Shown here: positions 1 through 7,660 of the stretch, piece by piece
Numbering within the stretch: position 1 is the first letter of the stretch
Layout: the number at the start of each line of letters is the position of its first letter
Position numbers and translations under genes: made by a program
Source: an uncultured Aquimarina sp.
GTDB lineage: Bacteria; Bacteroidota; Bacteroidia; Flavobacteriales; Flavobacteriaceae
Reading direction: 5' to 3'
Assembly (NCBI GenBank): GCA_947499005.1
Contig: CANMML010000002.1
Coordinates: 1 to 64,000 of the forward strand
DNA length: 64,000 bases
The notes under the pieces: model-generated
What the model saw: the letters and a program-made list of their open reading frames with translations, nothing else
Database searches by the model: none
What the model was told of the DNA's origin: nothing

Positions 1-240
1 CATTCAATTGGCTTTACTTCTTTTCCCCTTATAATAGGTCTGATGTAGTTTTTAGCAATACTTACAATACGGTTAGTGGGTTTTATGCCTTCATAAAACC
101 AAAGGTACTGTTGTTCATAAAGTTTGCTTATGGTAGCAACACGTTTAAAGTATCCTTCTATAAAAGAGAGCTGAGCATAGTTCTTTCGTAATGCTTCTTC
201 AATGGCTATAAACTTCTTTAGCAATCGCATCCAGATCGCT
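1..240 (-). pseudogene. IS5/IS1182-like transposase fragment, cut by the window edge
   Basis: Reading leftward, one frame stays open from about position 240 to the window edge. It translates to a piece resembling the C-terminal half of IS5-group (IS1182-like) transposases, with the segments LYEQQYLWFY, NRIVSIAKNYIRPIIRGKEV and KPIE. Such transposases typically carry a stretch reading 'RIVSI..P.IRPIVRGK..K..EFG', which is what I recognised. No start codon fits an N-terminal domain, and the frame to the right runs into a palindrome and non-coding sequence. I therefore read it as a 5'-truncated remnant rather than an intact insertion sequence. The rest lies outside the window, so a larger partial copy is possible. 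Confidence 0.55.
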
Positions 241-274
241 CGGAAATAAGTAATAAAAAACAAAGGTGATAGAG

Positions 275-289
275 CGGATTTGTAATCCG
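275..289. repeat. Short palindrome next to the transposase fragment
   Basis: CGGATT, three bases, then AATCCG forms a perfect 6-bp stem with a TGT loop. It lies just outside the broken 5' end of the transposase fragment. Palindromes of this GGATT/AATCC type are frequent at mobile-element edges and as REP-like repeats in Bacteroidota; that identity is inference. Confidence 0.4.
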
Positions 290-312
290 TTCCTACCTAG
301 TTGATAAAACAC

Positions 313-345
313 AGCTACTTGGTTGATAAATTGAGTAGCTTTTTT
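313..345 (+). terminator. Possible intrinsic terminator
   Basis: AGCTACT and AGTAGCT can pair (7 bp) around a 14-base loop, followed directly by a run of T. It stands between the transposase remnant and the M23 remnant, with no intact gene upstream on the plus strand within the window. Confidence 0.3.
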
Positions 346-471
346 GTTACTACGAAAATATGACAGGGAAGAAATACTTTCCGACTTTGCGCTTTTTTTA
401 TCAAAAGTGAAATCTTCAATTTAAAAAAAAATCATCAAAAAAAAGCTTTAGTTTTAATACCTTGTAGACAC

Positions 472-642
472 TCAAAGACAGGAGTCTTTGCGGAGCTAGT
501 GAAAGAAGGAGATAAGGTTACGACTAAGCAGAAAATTGGTAACGTTCATACCAATGCCAATACGGGGCAAACAGTAATGAAATTCTTGATTTTTGAAAAT
601 TCTAAGTTTGTTAATCCTCAGAAGTGGATATATAGGATGTAA
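472..642 (+). pseudogene. 3' remnant of an M23-family peptidase (EnvC-like)
   Basis: The frame ending at the TAA of 640-642 reads GVFAELVKEGDKVTTKQKIG and later GQTVMKFLIFENSKFVNPQK, then WIYRM. This matches the last 50 or so residues of the LytM/M23 domain in flavobacterial murein-hydrolase activators ('VKKGDKV.TKQ.IG ... F.I..N.K.LNP..WI'). The catalytic HxxxD and HxH parts and all N-terminal coiled coil are absent, and no start codon is available. It is a 5'-deleted gene lying next to the transposase remnant, consistent with an insertion or deletion event at about position 470. Function lost. Confidence 0.6.
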
Positions 643-663
643 CGGCTTAATTTGTTTGATTTA

Positions 664-1410
664 CTAGATAAACGCATTAGAGTACAGTATCCATTCGCCT
701 CGTGTTTTTATATCTAATTTTCTATTTATATTTCTTCTATGAGTAGTAACAGTTGCTTTAGAAATATGAATTCTAATGGCAATTTCCTCATTTGAGAAAC
801 CAGCACATATGAGAAAGAAAATTTCTCGTTCCCTAGAGGTAAGAAGGTTAAACTTTTTTTGATGATTTTTTTTAAATTGAAATTGATCCTTAAATTTTCC
901 TAGGTATTTTATAGCTTGAGAAAGGTTTTGAGGTTCTATATTGATCTTGATAGAGGCGTTTTTGATATTATCTTCTATTTCAATATCATTAAATGGAGAA
1001 TGTATTTCTTTTTGAGTCGACTTGTTCTTTTTACAAAAATCAAAAGCGGTTTCTTCTGTAAGAAAATAGTTAGGATAAATTAACTGATTAGGTTTATTGA
1101 AGAAATTAACCACACTCAAATTTACATATTGATCTTCAGGAATTGTAAAAGCTAACTTTCTTAAGCCCCAGTCGAATTGGGGGTTAATAATATTTTCAGT
1201 TACCCATTCATGTAGTTCCACAGGAACCCTTATGGGTAGCTTTTCTTGTAGCCATAAATTGGATGTTGGTTTTACTTTTTCAGATATCGAGAAGTACTTT
1301 TTTAATTCTTCTTGAAATACATTAGTCGTTAATGATTCTCCAGTCCATTCGGAAATAAGAACGTCTTTTCTTTTGTCAATCGTGAGGTATTTTGAGCGAT
1401 AAATATTCAT
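664..1410 (-). CDS. LuxR-type DNA-binding transcriptional regulator
   Basis: A 248-residue protein ending in a LuxR/GerE helix-turn-helix at residues 189-245 (LTSREREIFFLICAGFSNEE, then TVTTHRRNINRKL). The first ~185 residues resemble no receiver domain: there is no phospho-acceptor Asp pattern. They may be a PAS-like or other sensory region found in many flavobacterial solo LuxR regulators. The ATG at 1410 is the first in frame, and an AT-rich region lies upstream. It faces away from the GH16 gene that follows with about 270 bases between them, so it could regulate that divergent gene, though nothing seen proves it. Target and signal are unknown. Confidence 0.75.
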   Translation of the reverse strand: MNIYRSKYLTIDKRKDVLISEWTGESLTTNVFQEELKKYFSISEKVKPTSNLWLQEKLPIRVPVELHEWVTENIINPQFDWGLRKLAFTIPEDQYVNLSVVNFFNKPNQLIYPNYFLTEETAFDFCKKNKSTQKEIHSPFNDIEIEDNIKNASIKINIEPQNLSQAIKYLGKFKDQFQFKKNHQKKFNLLTSREREIFFLICAGFSNEEIAIRIHISKATVTTHRRNINRKLDIKTRGEWILYSNAFI

Positions 1411-1679
1411 TGTTGGTTGGTTATACTCAATATTACATAAAAAACAAAGAGGGAATACAATAATATAGTGTTTTTTGTAGTGCTCTTTTGGATTCTTTGG
1501 GAAGAATAAATGGGAAGTATCTCCCCTTATGGTTCTAGTGTGTCAGGTTTTGTAAAGTTTTTTTACAATTTTTGGTCATTTTCTTTTAGAGCTAATTTTT
1601 CGATTATTTTGTGATCAAATTTAATTCTCGAAGAGAAGAATTGATTTTTTTTAGCCTTTAAATCGAAACAGCTTTATAC

Positions 1680-2630
1680 ATGAAAACTATTAAATACTCC
1701 TTGTTAGCACCACTTTGGCTCATTTTATCATGTGGTGGGAATAACACAAAAAAAATGGCAGTTAATGAAGAATTGACTCCAGCGAAAGACGAGAAGTTTG
1801 GCTTTAAAAATTTTGATGCTACTAAACCCTCATTTGTATCTATAGATGATAAAGCTCCAGAGGGTATGAAGTGGGTGAAGGTTGAAAAGCTATCAGATGA
1901 GTTTAACGGGACATTTGATACAGATAAGTGGGTGAAAACTTTTTGGAATTATGGGAATACCCCAGTTTTCATGCAAGAAGAGAATTCAGGAGTATCAAAC
2001 GGTAACCTTTGGATCAAAGCAACACTCAATGAAGAAAGAGGAGATCAATGGTTTGAAACGAGTAGAGTACGGTCAAAGAATGCAATTAGATTTCCAATGT
2101 ATACGGAGTGTAGTGTAAAGGCTGCTAATATCTCAGCTTTTACAACATTTTGGTTAAATAATGGAAATAGTGTTACTCGAGATGAAATTGATATTATTGA
2201 AAACAATCCAAAGCCAAGTATAAAAGAAAATGTAGGGGAGTTTACAATATTGGATTATCCGTGGCAGATGAATTCTCAGTTTTTTATAGTTAAAGATAGT
2301 GACGAAGAAAGAAATAAAGGGAATTTCGATAATAGACGTTTATCGGATAAGAATCCATTGAAAGGTGTCAAGTGGAATGAAGCTTATCACATTGTTGGTG
2401 CTTGGTGGAAAGATGAGAATACGGTGCAGTTTTATTTGGATGGAGAACCAGCAGGAAAAGTGACAGCCAAAGAAAAGAAATTTACCCTTAAACAGTTTAT
2501 TATCTGGGATCTTTGGACCCAGGATACTCCCTGGGTAGGAGGAGAAGCTATTAAATCAGATTTATTGGATAATTCAATGAACACGATGAAAGTAGATTGG
2601 GTACGAACTTGGAAATTGAAAAAAGAGTAA
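1680..2630 (+). CDS. GH16 family glycoside hydrolase lipoprotein (agarase/porphyranase-like)
   Basis: 316 residues. The N-terminus is a lipoprotein signal with lipobox ending at Cys18 (ILSC), so the enzyme is predicted to be membrane-anchored. The GH16 catalytic signature DEIDIIE is present at residues 168-174, giving nucleophile Glu169, Asp171 and acid/base Glu174. FWLNN before it and the C-terminal NTMKVDWVRTWKL are typical of the beta-agarase/porphyranase/carrageenase branch rather than of laminarinases. Family members cleave galactan backbones of red-algal cell walls; the exact substrate cannot be read from the sequence. It stands alone rather than in a recognisable polysaccharide-utilisation locus (no SusC/SusD nearby). 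Start chosen at the ATG directly before the signal peptide. Confidence 0.82.
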   Translation: MKTIKYSLLAPLWLILSCGGNNTKKMAVNEELTPAKDEKFGFKNFDATKPSFVSIDDKAPEGMKWVKVEKLSDEFNGTFDTDKWVKTFWNYGNTPVFMQEENSGVSNGNLWIKATLNEERGDQWFETSRVRSKNAIRFPMYTECSVKAANISAFTTFWLNNGNSVTRDEIDIIENNPKPSIKENVGEFTILDYPWQMNSQFFIVKDSDEERNKGNFDNRRLSDKNPLKGVKWNEAYHIVGAWWKDENTVQFYLDGEPAGKVTAKEKKFTLKQFIIWDLWTQDTPWVGGEAIKSDLLDNSMNTMKVDWVRTWKLKKE

Positions 2631-2713
2631 TCAAAGCTGATCTGTACTTTTAATATGAGTTTGTGAGATGAGTTTCATTATGCATCTCATATTGTATGCT
2701 AGTTTTAAGGTGT

Positions 2714-2752
2714 TTTATTACTAGAGTTTCTCTTAGAAGCTTTAGTAATAAA
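2714..2752. terminator. Shared hairpin between convergent genes
   Basis: TTTATTACTA (2714-2723) and TAGTAATAAA (2743-2752) are perfect reverse complements, and the stem can extend 3 bp inward with one wobble pair. It lies between the ends of the rightward GH16 gene and the leftward GT9 gene. The T-run is weak, so it may act as a bidirectional terminator or only as an mRNA 3' end stabiliser. Confidence 0.45.
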
Positions 2753-2768
2753 TTGCTTTAGTTATGAC

Positions 2769-3902
2769 TTATTGTAGTGTAAAAGTTATCTTTTCGATGA
2801 TTTGATTTTGATCAATACTAGCAGCAGCCACTTCGTAACCTTCAGGAAATTTGTTTCCATAAATAGAAGTAGGAATTAATGGAAATTGTTCAAGATCGGG
2901 AATTAAGGAATTCTCTAAAGATTGCCCAAATGGCATGAATCCAGTATACGGATGGGTAACCCCCCATATGGTAATTACAGAAATACCAAAAAGAGCTGCA
3001 AGGTGACCATTTCCGCTATCCATAGAAAGCATAAGATCTAGGTTAGAAATGAGTGCTAATTCTTCTGAAAAAGAAACTTGACCAGCAATGTTGGTTACAT
3101 TAGAAAAGGCATTAGCTGTTTTTTTTAAGATGCTTACCTCTTTTTTACCTCCTCCGAATAAAAAAATATCATATTCATTAGTGCTATCTAGTTGCTCTAT
3201 GATAGCTTCTATTTTTTTATAAGGATACATTTTTCCTTGATGTTGAGCGAATGGAGCAATACCGATCCATTTTTTCGTGTTTTGACTAATGAATTCTTGA
3301 GTATCAGTAGAGAGTTTCTTTTTAGGTAAAACATCATCCGCTTGAAGTTCCACTTTAAAGCTAAGAGTAGTTAATACGTCTATATAACGTTGGTGACTAC
3401 TTTTAAGAGGTTTGAAAATTTTATTCTTACTTCGAGTAAGTGCTTTTTTTTCTGTACGGCCTTTATCGATTTGTGCAAAAGGTATGTTAGAAAAGCGAAG
3501 TAAATTCTTTAGGATATTAGTGCGAAGTACTCCGTGAAAATCAGCAATTGCATCTATGCCCAAGCTTTTAATTTCATTAGAAAGCTTTTTTAGACCCAAA
3601 AAGCCTTTATGTTTCCCTTTTTTATCTAAGCTTATTACTGTAACATTAGGAATGGTTTCAAAAAAAGGAGAAAAAAAAGAATTGGTTAATACGGTGACTT
3701 TTAAATCTGGATAAGCATTAGTTAATGCAATAATAGGATGAACAGCCATTGCAACATCACCCATTGCGGAGGAACGAATGATTAATAGGTGTTTGATTGT
3801 TGTAGATTTTTCCAAAATGACAGCATCTAAGTTACCGTCATTCTGAACTTGTTTCAGAATCTCCTCACTAGTCAGGAAGCTTATGATGAGACCTTGAAAC
3901 AA
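2769..3902 (-). CDS. Glycosyltransferase family 9 (heptosyltransferase-like)
   Basis: Contains LLIIRSSAMGDVAMAV, the N-terminal motif of GT9/ADP-heptose:LPS heptosyltransferase-like enzymes, and the C-terminal nucleotide-sugar site with SMDSGNGHLAAL and ITIWGVTHPYTGF. Role: adds a sugar to lipopolysaccharide or a related surface glycan on the cytoplasmic face of the inner membrane; donor and acceptor are not readable. The full open frame has a 35-40 residue N-terminal extension (with LKQVQND) that is encoded by a dispersed inverted repeat, not by family sequence. A more natural start would be the TTG ending at 3815 (giving LEKSTTIKHLLII). It is followed upstream by the DUF4254 gene in the same direction, a pairing common in flavobacteria. 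Confidence 0.8.
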   Translation of the reverse strand: MFQGLIISFLTSEEILKQVQNDGNLDAVILEKSTTIKHLLIIRSSAMGDVAMAVHPIIALTNAYPDLKVTVLTNSFFSPFFETIPNVTVISLDKKGKHKGFLGLKKLSNEIKSLGIDAIADFHGVLRTNILKNLLRFSNIPFAQIDKGRTEKKALTRSKNKIFKPLKSSHQRYIDVLTTLSFKVELQADDVLPKKKLSTDTQEFISQNTKKWIGIAPFAQHQGKMYPYKKIEAIIEQLDSTNEYDIFLFGGGKKEVSILKKTANAFSNVTNIAGQVSFSEELALISNLDLMLSMDSGNGHLAALFGISVITIWGVTHPYTGFMPFGQSLENSLIPDLEQFPLIPTSIYGNKFPEGYEVAAASIDQNQIIEKITFTLQ

Positions 3903-3915
3903 GTTCAGGGTGACG
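3836..3915. repeat. Dispersed inverted repeat overlapping the GT9 5' end
   Basis: Two 28-base arms (3836-3863 and 3888-3915) are imperfect reverse complements around the core CTGAACTTGTTTCA / TGAAACAAGTTCAG. This element type is a frequent intergenic repeat in flavobacterial genomes (from memory of the family, not a search). Here it supplies an apparent extension of the GT9 reading frame and separates GT9 from DUF4254. Confidence 0.7.
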
Positions 3916-3934
3916 TAATTTTGTTAGTGTAAAA

Positions 3935-4543
3935 TTACTTTTGCGCCCTTAATACAGGATTCAATTCATCGTCATTATACATTTTCATCTGCTTATATAC
4001 TTTCATGTATTTATCACCAGTTTCGATATCTCCCAATAATTGTTCAATTGCAGTAGATAAGTCAACACGCTGTTCTAATAAAACATCCAGTTTTTTCTGG
4101 CATGCAGCTCTATGAGTGTCCGAAGCATCGGTTCGAGTAGCTTCTTCATTCATATGATAAATCTTCAATGCTAAAATAGAAAGGCGGTCAAAAGCCCAAG
4201 CAGGACTTTCCGAATTAATAGTAGCAGTTTCATTAGGAGTTACTGTTTTAAATTTCTCTAAAAAATAACCATCTAAATATTCTACCATATCAGTACGCTC
4301 TTGGTTAGAAGCATCAATTTTACGTTTTAAAGTCAATGCTGCTACAGGATCAATTTGAGGATCACGTATGATATCTTCAAAGTGCCATTGTACGGTATCA
4401 ATCCAACATTTTTTGTAAAGTAAGTGATTCCAAAGGTCGGTATCACTAGAATATGGGTTTTCAAAAGACTGATCGACGCTATCGATAACGTGATATTTTT
4501 TAATAACCTCTTGAAATAATGTATTTGCGTTTTCAGTAATCAT
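3935..4543 (-). CDS. DUF4254 family protein
   Basis: 202 residues matching the Bacteroidota DUF4254 family from end to end: all-helical, with SDTDLWNHLLYKKCWIDTVQWH near the N-terminus (residues about 33-54) and a central WAFDRLSILALKIYHM. No catalytic motif is recognised and no function is established. The family is usually found next to GT9 glycosyltransferases, as here, suggesting a link to surface glycan synthesis, which is inference from neighbourhood only. No signal peptide, so probably cytoplasmic. The ATG at 4543 is the only reasonable start. It is probably cotranscribed with the GT9 gene across the inverted repeat. Confidence 0.75.
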   Translation of the reverse strand: MITENANTLFQEVIKKYHVIDSVDQSFENPYSSDTDLWNHLLYKKCWIDTVQWHFEDIIRDPQIDPVAALTLKRKIDASNQERTDMVEYLDGYFLEKFKTVTPNETATINSESPAWAFDRLSILALKIYHMNEEATRTDASDTHRAACQKKLDVLLEQRVDLSTAIEQLLGDIETGDKYMKVYKQMKMYNDDELNPVLRAQK

Positions 4544-4690
4544 GATCGAAATAAAATAGTTATTAAGTTTGGTTACTCTGTTTTTGGAAAGGCTTTATAT
4601 TCCAATAACAAATAACCAATAACAATACTTCGCAAATATAACTTTTTTGCAAGCATCCTTAAATTCTACATAATAAATCATCATTAAGAC

Positions 4691-4721
4691 TTGCTTAGGC
4701 AAAAGTTGTGAATTACTTTTG
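4691..4721 (+). promoter_or_regulatory. Bacteroidota-type promoter for the DUF6341 gene
   Basis: TTG at 4691-4693, 20 bases, then TACTTTTG at 4714-4721 matches the TTTG/TTG - N19-20 - TAnnTTTG promoter of the primary sigma factor in this phylum. The expected transcript start is about 15 bases before the ATG at 4741. Confidence 0.6.
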
Positions 4722-4740
4722 CATCATAATTAAGAAGATT

Positions 4741-4998
4741 ATGGCTTTAAAAGATATTTGGAACGGTATTGCGTATGTAGTTGAAGAGATTGCATTTTTA
4801 CCATTAAATTTTTTAAGAGATTTAGAATTAGAAAGCTGGTTTGCTGCTAACTTCTTAAACTGGTTCTTTATGCTAATTGGTTTTGTAGCTTTTGTATATT
4901 GGATGAAGCAGTTGAAATCGTTTAATGACAATAACGAAGAAAATAGAAAAGTAGTTTCACATTCGTTCTTAGCGGAAAACGTACAGGGAGATAAGTAA
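4741..4998 (+). CDS. DUF6341 family small membrane protein (intact copy)
   Basis: 85 residues starting at the ATG of 4741 (MALKDIWNGIAYVVEE). The frame is open further upstream, but that part lies over the promoter and is not family-like. One hydrophobic segment at about residues 40-55 (NWFFMLIGFVAFVYW) followed by a charged tail suggests a single-pass inner-membrane protein. It corresponds to the conserved flavobacterial DUF6341 family, which has at times been labelled as uracil phosphoribosyltransferase although no such domain is visible. Function unknown. The 3' two thirds of this gene are repeated at 7362-7547 on the far side of the beta-helix gene. Confidence 0.75.
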   Translation: MALKDIWNGIAYVVEEIAFLPLNFLRDLELESWFAANFLNWFFMLIGFVAFVYWMKQLKSFNDNNEENRKVVSHSFLAENVQGDK

Positions 4999-5022
4999 TC
5001 ACTTTTCAATCATAATATTTTA

Positions 5023-5053
5023 AAACCTTCACTTGCTAAGTGGAGGTTTTTTG
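5023..5053 (+). terminator. Intrinsic terminator after DUF6341
   Basis: AACCTTCACTT pairs with AGTGGAGGTT across a short loop and is followed by a T-run. A cognate hairpin follows the duplicated copy at 7575. Confidence 0.75.
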
Positions 5054-5190
5054 TTTGTCCTCATTATAAGTAAGTAGTAAATCACATTTGTTGTTATATT
5101 AAATTATTTTAAACGCATAAAATATTCATTTTAAGTCAATTAGAAATTTAATGTTTTCTTAATTTTGTATGTGAATGTAATATTTAATTT

Positions 5191-7362
5191 ATGAAACAAT
5201 TTTACTTTTCTATATTCTGGAGCTTATTATGTGTTTCTATTACTGCTCAAACAGTCTTATACGTCAATCCAAATATAGCTGATGCTACTAATGCGGATGG
5301 TAGTTTAGGTAATCCCTATAATGATATTGCCGTAGCGGTAGAATTAGCTGCAGCAAATGGAGGAGGCGAGGTTGTAGTTATTGATGGAGAATATGATATG
5401 ACCAATAAGGCAGTCTCAATTTCAACATCCGCAACGGTTTTAACACCAGTTATTATAAAACCTCAGACTAAAGCAGGAGTAATATTAAATTTTAATGGAC
5501 GATTTGGATTTGAGTTCCAGAATGATTCAAGATATATCACCCTTGAAGGATTTGAATTAAATGGTCAAACAGATAACATAGATTATTGGCCAATCGTTTC
5601 AAAAGCTTTTTGGGGAGATACTTCGATTCCAAGAAATGGAGGACTTGCAGTAATATTAGATGGTCAACATATCACCATAAAGGATAATTACATACATGAT
5701 TGGTATCAAAAAGGAGTTGAAATTAGAGATGCACGTTATGTTGTAGTAGAGGGTAATATAATTGAAAATATAGCAATAACTTCTCTAACAGGTGGGCATG
5801 GTATAATGCGACAACAAAAAGGGCAAGAATTTTTTGATGATGATTTAATGAATGTATACAGATGGGACATTAAAGAAAATTTAGTTTTTAATGTGCAGCA
5901 AACGATTTATTCTTGGGTGCCTAATAAAGGGTTTATTGAGATGGTTATTGATGAGGGTAAATCAATTCTTATAGATGATCCCAAAGATACCGATGGTACA
6001 CAGGAACATATGAGTGCTAGAATTAAAAACAACATTATTGCTTTTGGAAGTGTAGATCATATACGATTAAAAAGTACTCCTAATTTAGAAGTAAGTCATA
6101 ATAGTATCTATACTGAAGGCATCAATGCAGATGGTATTAGTGATAAGCAAGGAGATACCGATACAGCTCAATTTATTAATTTTAAGTGCCATAATAATGC
6201 TTCACAAACGGTAACCACAGTTTCAGCCATAGAAATTGATAAAGCAGTAGAGCAAACGATTAATGGAGGTGGAATACCAGAGGTTAGTGGAAACTATGCT
6301 ATGGATGGTAGAATTAAGCCTAACAATCAATCTGGTCTAACAAAGCTTACCAACTCACAGTTATTTATTAACCCGAACTCTGGAAACTTTAGAATTAATC
6401 CATCATTGAATCTTCCCGCTTTAACAGGTGTCGAAACTTTTGTTTTAGATAATTTAGATCAAAAAATAATAGATTTTAATGTGCTAGTTGCACCTTCTGT
6501 AAGGAAAGTTGATCATTTGAGGTTAACACAAACGATCTTAGATAATATTCCAGGGCTTAATGATGGAATTGTGAATAATGAAAGTGTTTTTACGGATTAT
6601 GGAATGATGTCAACGAACCATCATACGATAACTTTTAATGTTGTAGATGGTGCTTGGAAAACAGACACAAATTCACCTGCACAACAGAATTTTGAACTCA
6701 ATCCTGTATATTATGAATGGTATGATCAAGTGGCTACGAATTACCTAAATAATATGGGGGCAGAATATGAACGCATTCGTTGGGGGAATAGTGAAGTCAT
6801 GCAAAATCAAAATTTTGATGAAGACTGGCTAACGGTTAGTCAGATTACGAGTGATTCAAATACTGTGATTAATGGTTACGATAATGATTTTGTATTAGAT
6901 GGTGATATTTTAATAGATTTTGAGAACTATATCCCAGAAATTGGAGATGAATTTGATTTGATTTTTGCAAAGACTATTACTTCTGCTAATAATACAGGAG
7001 ATTTATTTGACAGAGTGCTTTTTAAAGGCTTTACACCTGAAAATTATATGTTAGACATCGTAAATAAAGATGAAGGGCAGGCAGTAAGGCTAACTATAAA
7101 TGCTACTTTATCTAATACATCAGGATTTGATAAAAACGATGACATCCAAATTATACCTAATCCAGCAAGTGAAAATTTTAAGATTCATACAGATAAGCGT
7201 TTAGATAGTATTAAGCTATATGATTTATTAGGAAGGGAAATAAATATTCAATCAAAAGTAACACGATTCAATCAAGGTTATATAGTGAATATAGCTTCCT
7301 TTGACCCTGGGGTCTATTTTGTGAAAATCAAGAATGAAGTTATAAGACTTATCGTTAATTAA
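5191..7362 (+). CDS. Secreted right-handed beta-helix protein with T9SS sorting domain
   Basis: 723 residues. A signal peptide (residues 1-19, ending ...SITAQ) is followed by YVNPNIADATNADGSLGNPY, the usual entry of parallel beta-helix (pectate-lyase / chondroitinase-B-like) proteins. Repeated strand-turn patterns follow to about residue 330 (ITLEGFELNG, ITIKDNYIHDW, YVVVEGNIIENI, LEVSHNSIYTEG). The C-terminal ~75 residues (IQIIPNPASENF, LYDLLGREI, GVYFVKIKNEVIRLIVN) are a type A sorting domain for type IX secretion, so the protein is exported to the surface or medium. It may be a polysaccharide lyase or a glycan-binding protein; catalytic residues cannot be assigned with confidence. It lies between an intact and a truncated DUF6341 gene, showing a recent insertion. 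Confidence 0.78.
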   Translation: MKQFYFSIFWSLLCVSITAQTVLYVNPNIADATNADGSLGNPYNDIAVAVELAAANGGGEVVVIDGEYDMTNKAVSISTSATVLTPVIIKPQTKAGVILNFNGRFGFEFQNDSRYITLEGFELNGQTDNIDYWPIVSKAFWGDTSIPRNGGLAVILDGQHITIKDNYIHDWYQKGVEIRDARYVVVEGNIIENIAITSLTGGHGIMRQQKGQEFFDDDLMNVYRWDIKENLVFNVQQTIYSWVPNKGFIEMVIDEGKSILIDDPKDTDGTQEHMSARIKNNIIAFGSVDHIRLKSTPNLEVSHNSIYTEGINADGISDKQGDTDTAQFINFKCHNNASQTVTTVSAIEIDKAVEQTINGGGIPEVSGNYAMDGRIKPNNQSGLTKLTNSQLFINPNSGNFRINPSLNLPALTGVETFVLDNLDQKIIDFNVLVAPSVRKVDHLRLTQTILDNIPGLNDGIVNNESVFTDYGMMSTNHHTITFNVVDGAWKTDTNSPAQQNFELNPVYYEWYDQVATNYLNNMGAEYERIRWGNSEVMQNQNFDEDWLTVSQITSDSNTVINGYDNDFVLDGDILIDFENYIPEIGDEFDLIFAKTITSANNTGDLFDRVLFKGFTPENYMLDIVNKDEGQAVRLTINATLSNTSGFDKNDDIQIIPNPASENFKIHTDKRLDSIKLYDLLGREINIQSKVTRFNQGYIVNIASFDPGVYFVKIKNEVIRLIVN

Positions 7363-7547
7363 ATTTTTTAAGAGAATTAGAAAGCTGGTTCGCGGCGAAT
7401 TTCTTAAACTGGTTTTTTATGCTAATCGGTTTTGTTGCTTTTGTATATTGGATGAAGCAGTTAAAGTCTTTTAATGATAATAACGAAGAAAATAGAAAAG
7501 TAGTTTCGCATTCTTTCTTGGCAGAAAACGTACAAGGAGATAAGTAA
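7362..7547 (+). pseudogene. Truncated duplicate of DUF6341 (3' 61 codons)
   Basis: The frame AAT TTT TTA AGA ... TAA reproduces residues 23-85 of the 4741-4998 gene. The protein differs only in one two-residue deletion (DLELES becomes ELES), whereas many third codon positions differ. The first 22 codons, start codon and promoter are missing, so it is not expressed as a protein. It begins at the stop codon of the beta-helix gene and is followed by its own matching terminator. The silent divergence means the copy was brought in from a related strain together with the beta-helix gene, not copied locally. Confidence 0.85.
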
Positions 7548-7574
7548 TTACTTTTTGATATCACTATATTTTAG

Positions 7575-7607
7575 AACCTTCACTTATGATTAAGTGAAGG
7601 TTTTTTT
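7575..7607 (+). terminator. Intrinsic terminator, duplicate of the one at 5023
   Basis: AACCTTCACTTA and TAAGTGAAGGTT form a perfect 12-bp stem with loop TGAT, followed by seven T. It probably now terminates the beta-helix transcript. Confidence 0.8.
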
Positions 7608-7660
7608 ATTTTTTATACAAGACGTTGTTTTTAGTATTTTCGAGAAACATAAAAAGTGTT

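Noticed and set aside
4713-5009. Minus-strand frame over DUF6341, repeated at 7355-7564
   Set aside because: Two similar antisense frames exist only because the plus-strand gene is duplicated; coding sense and conservation are on the plus strand.
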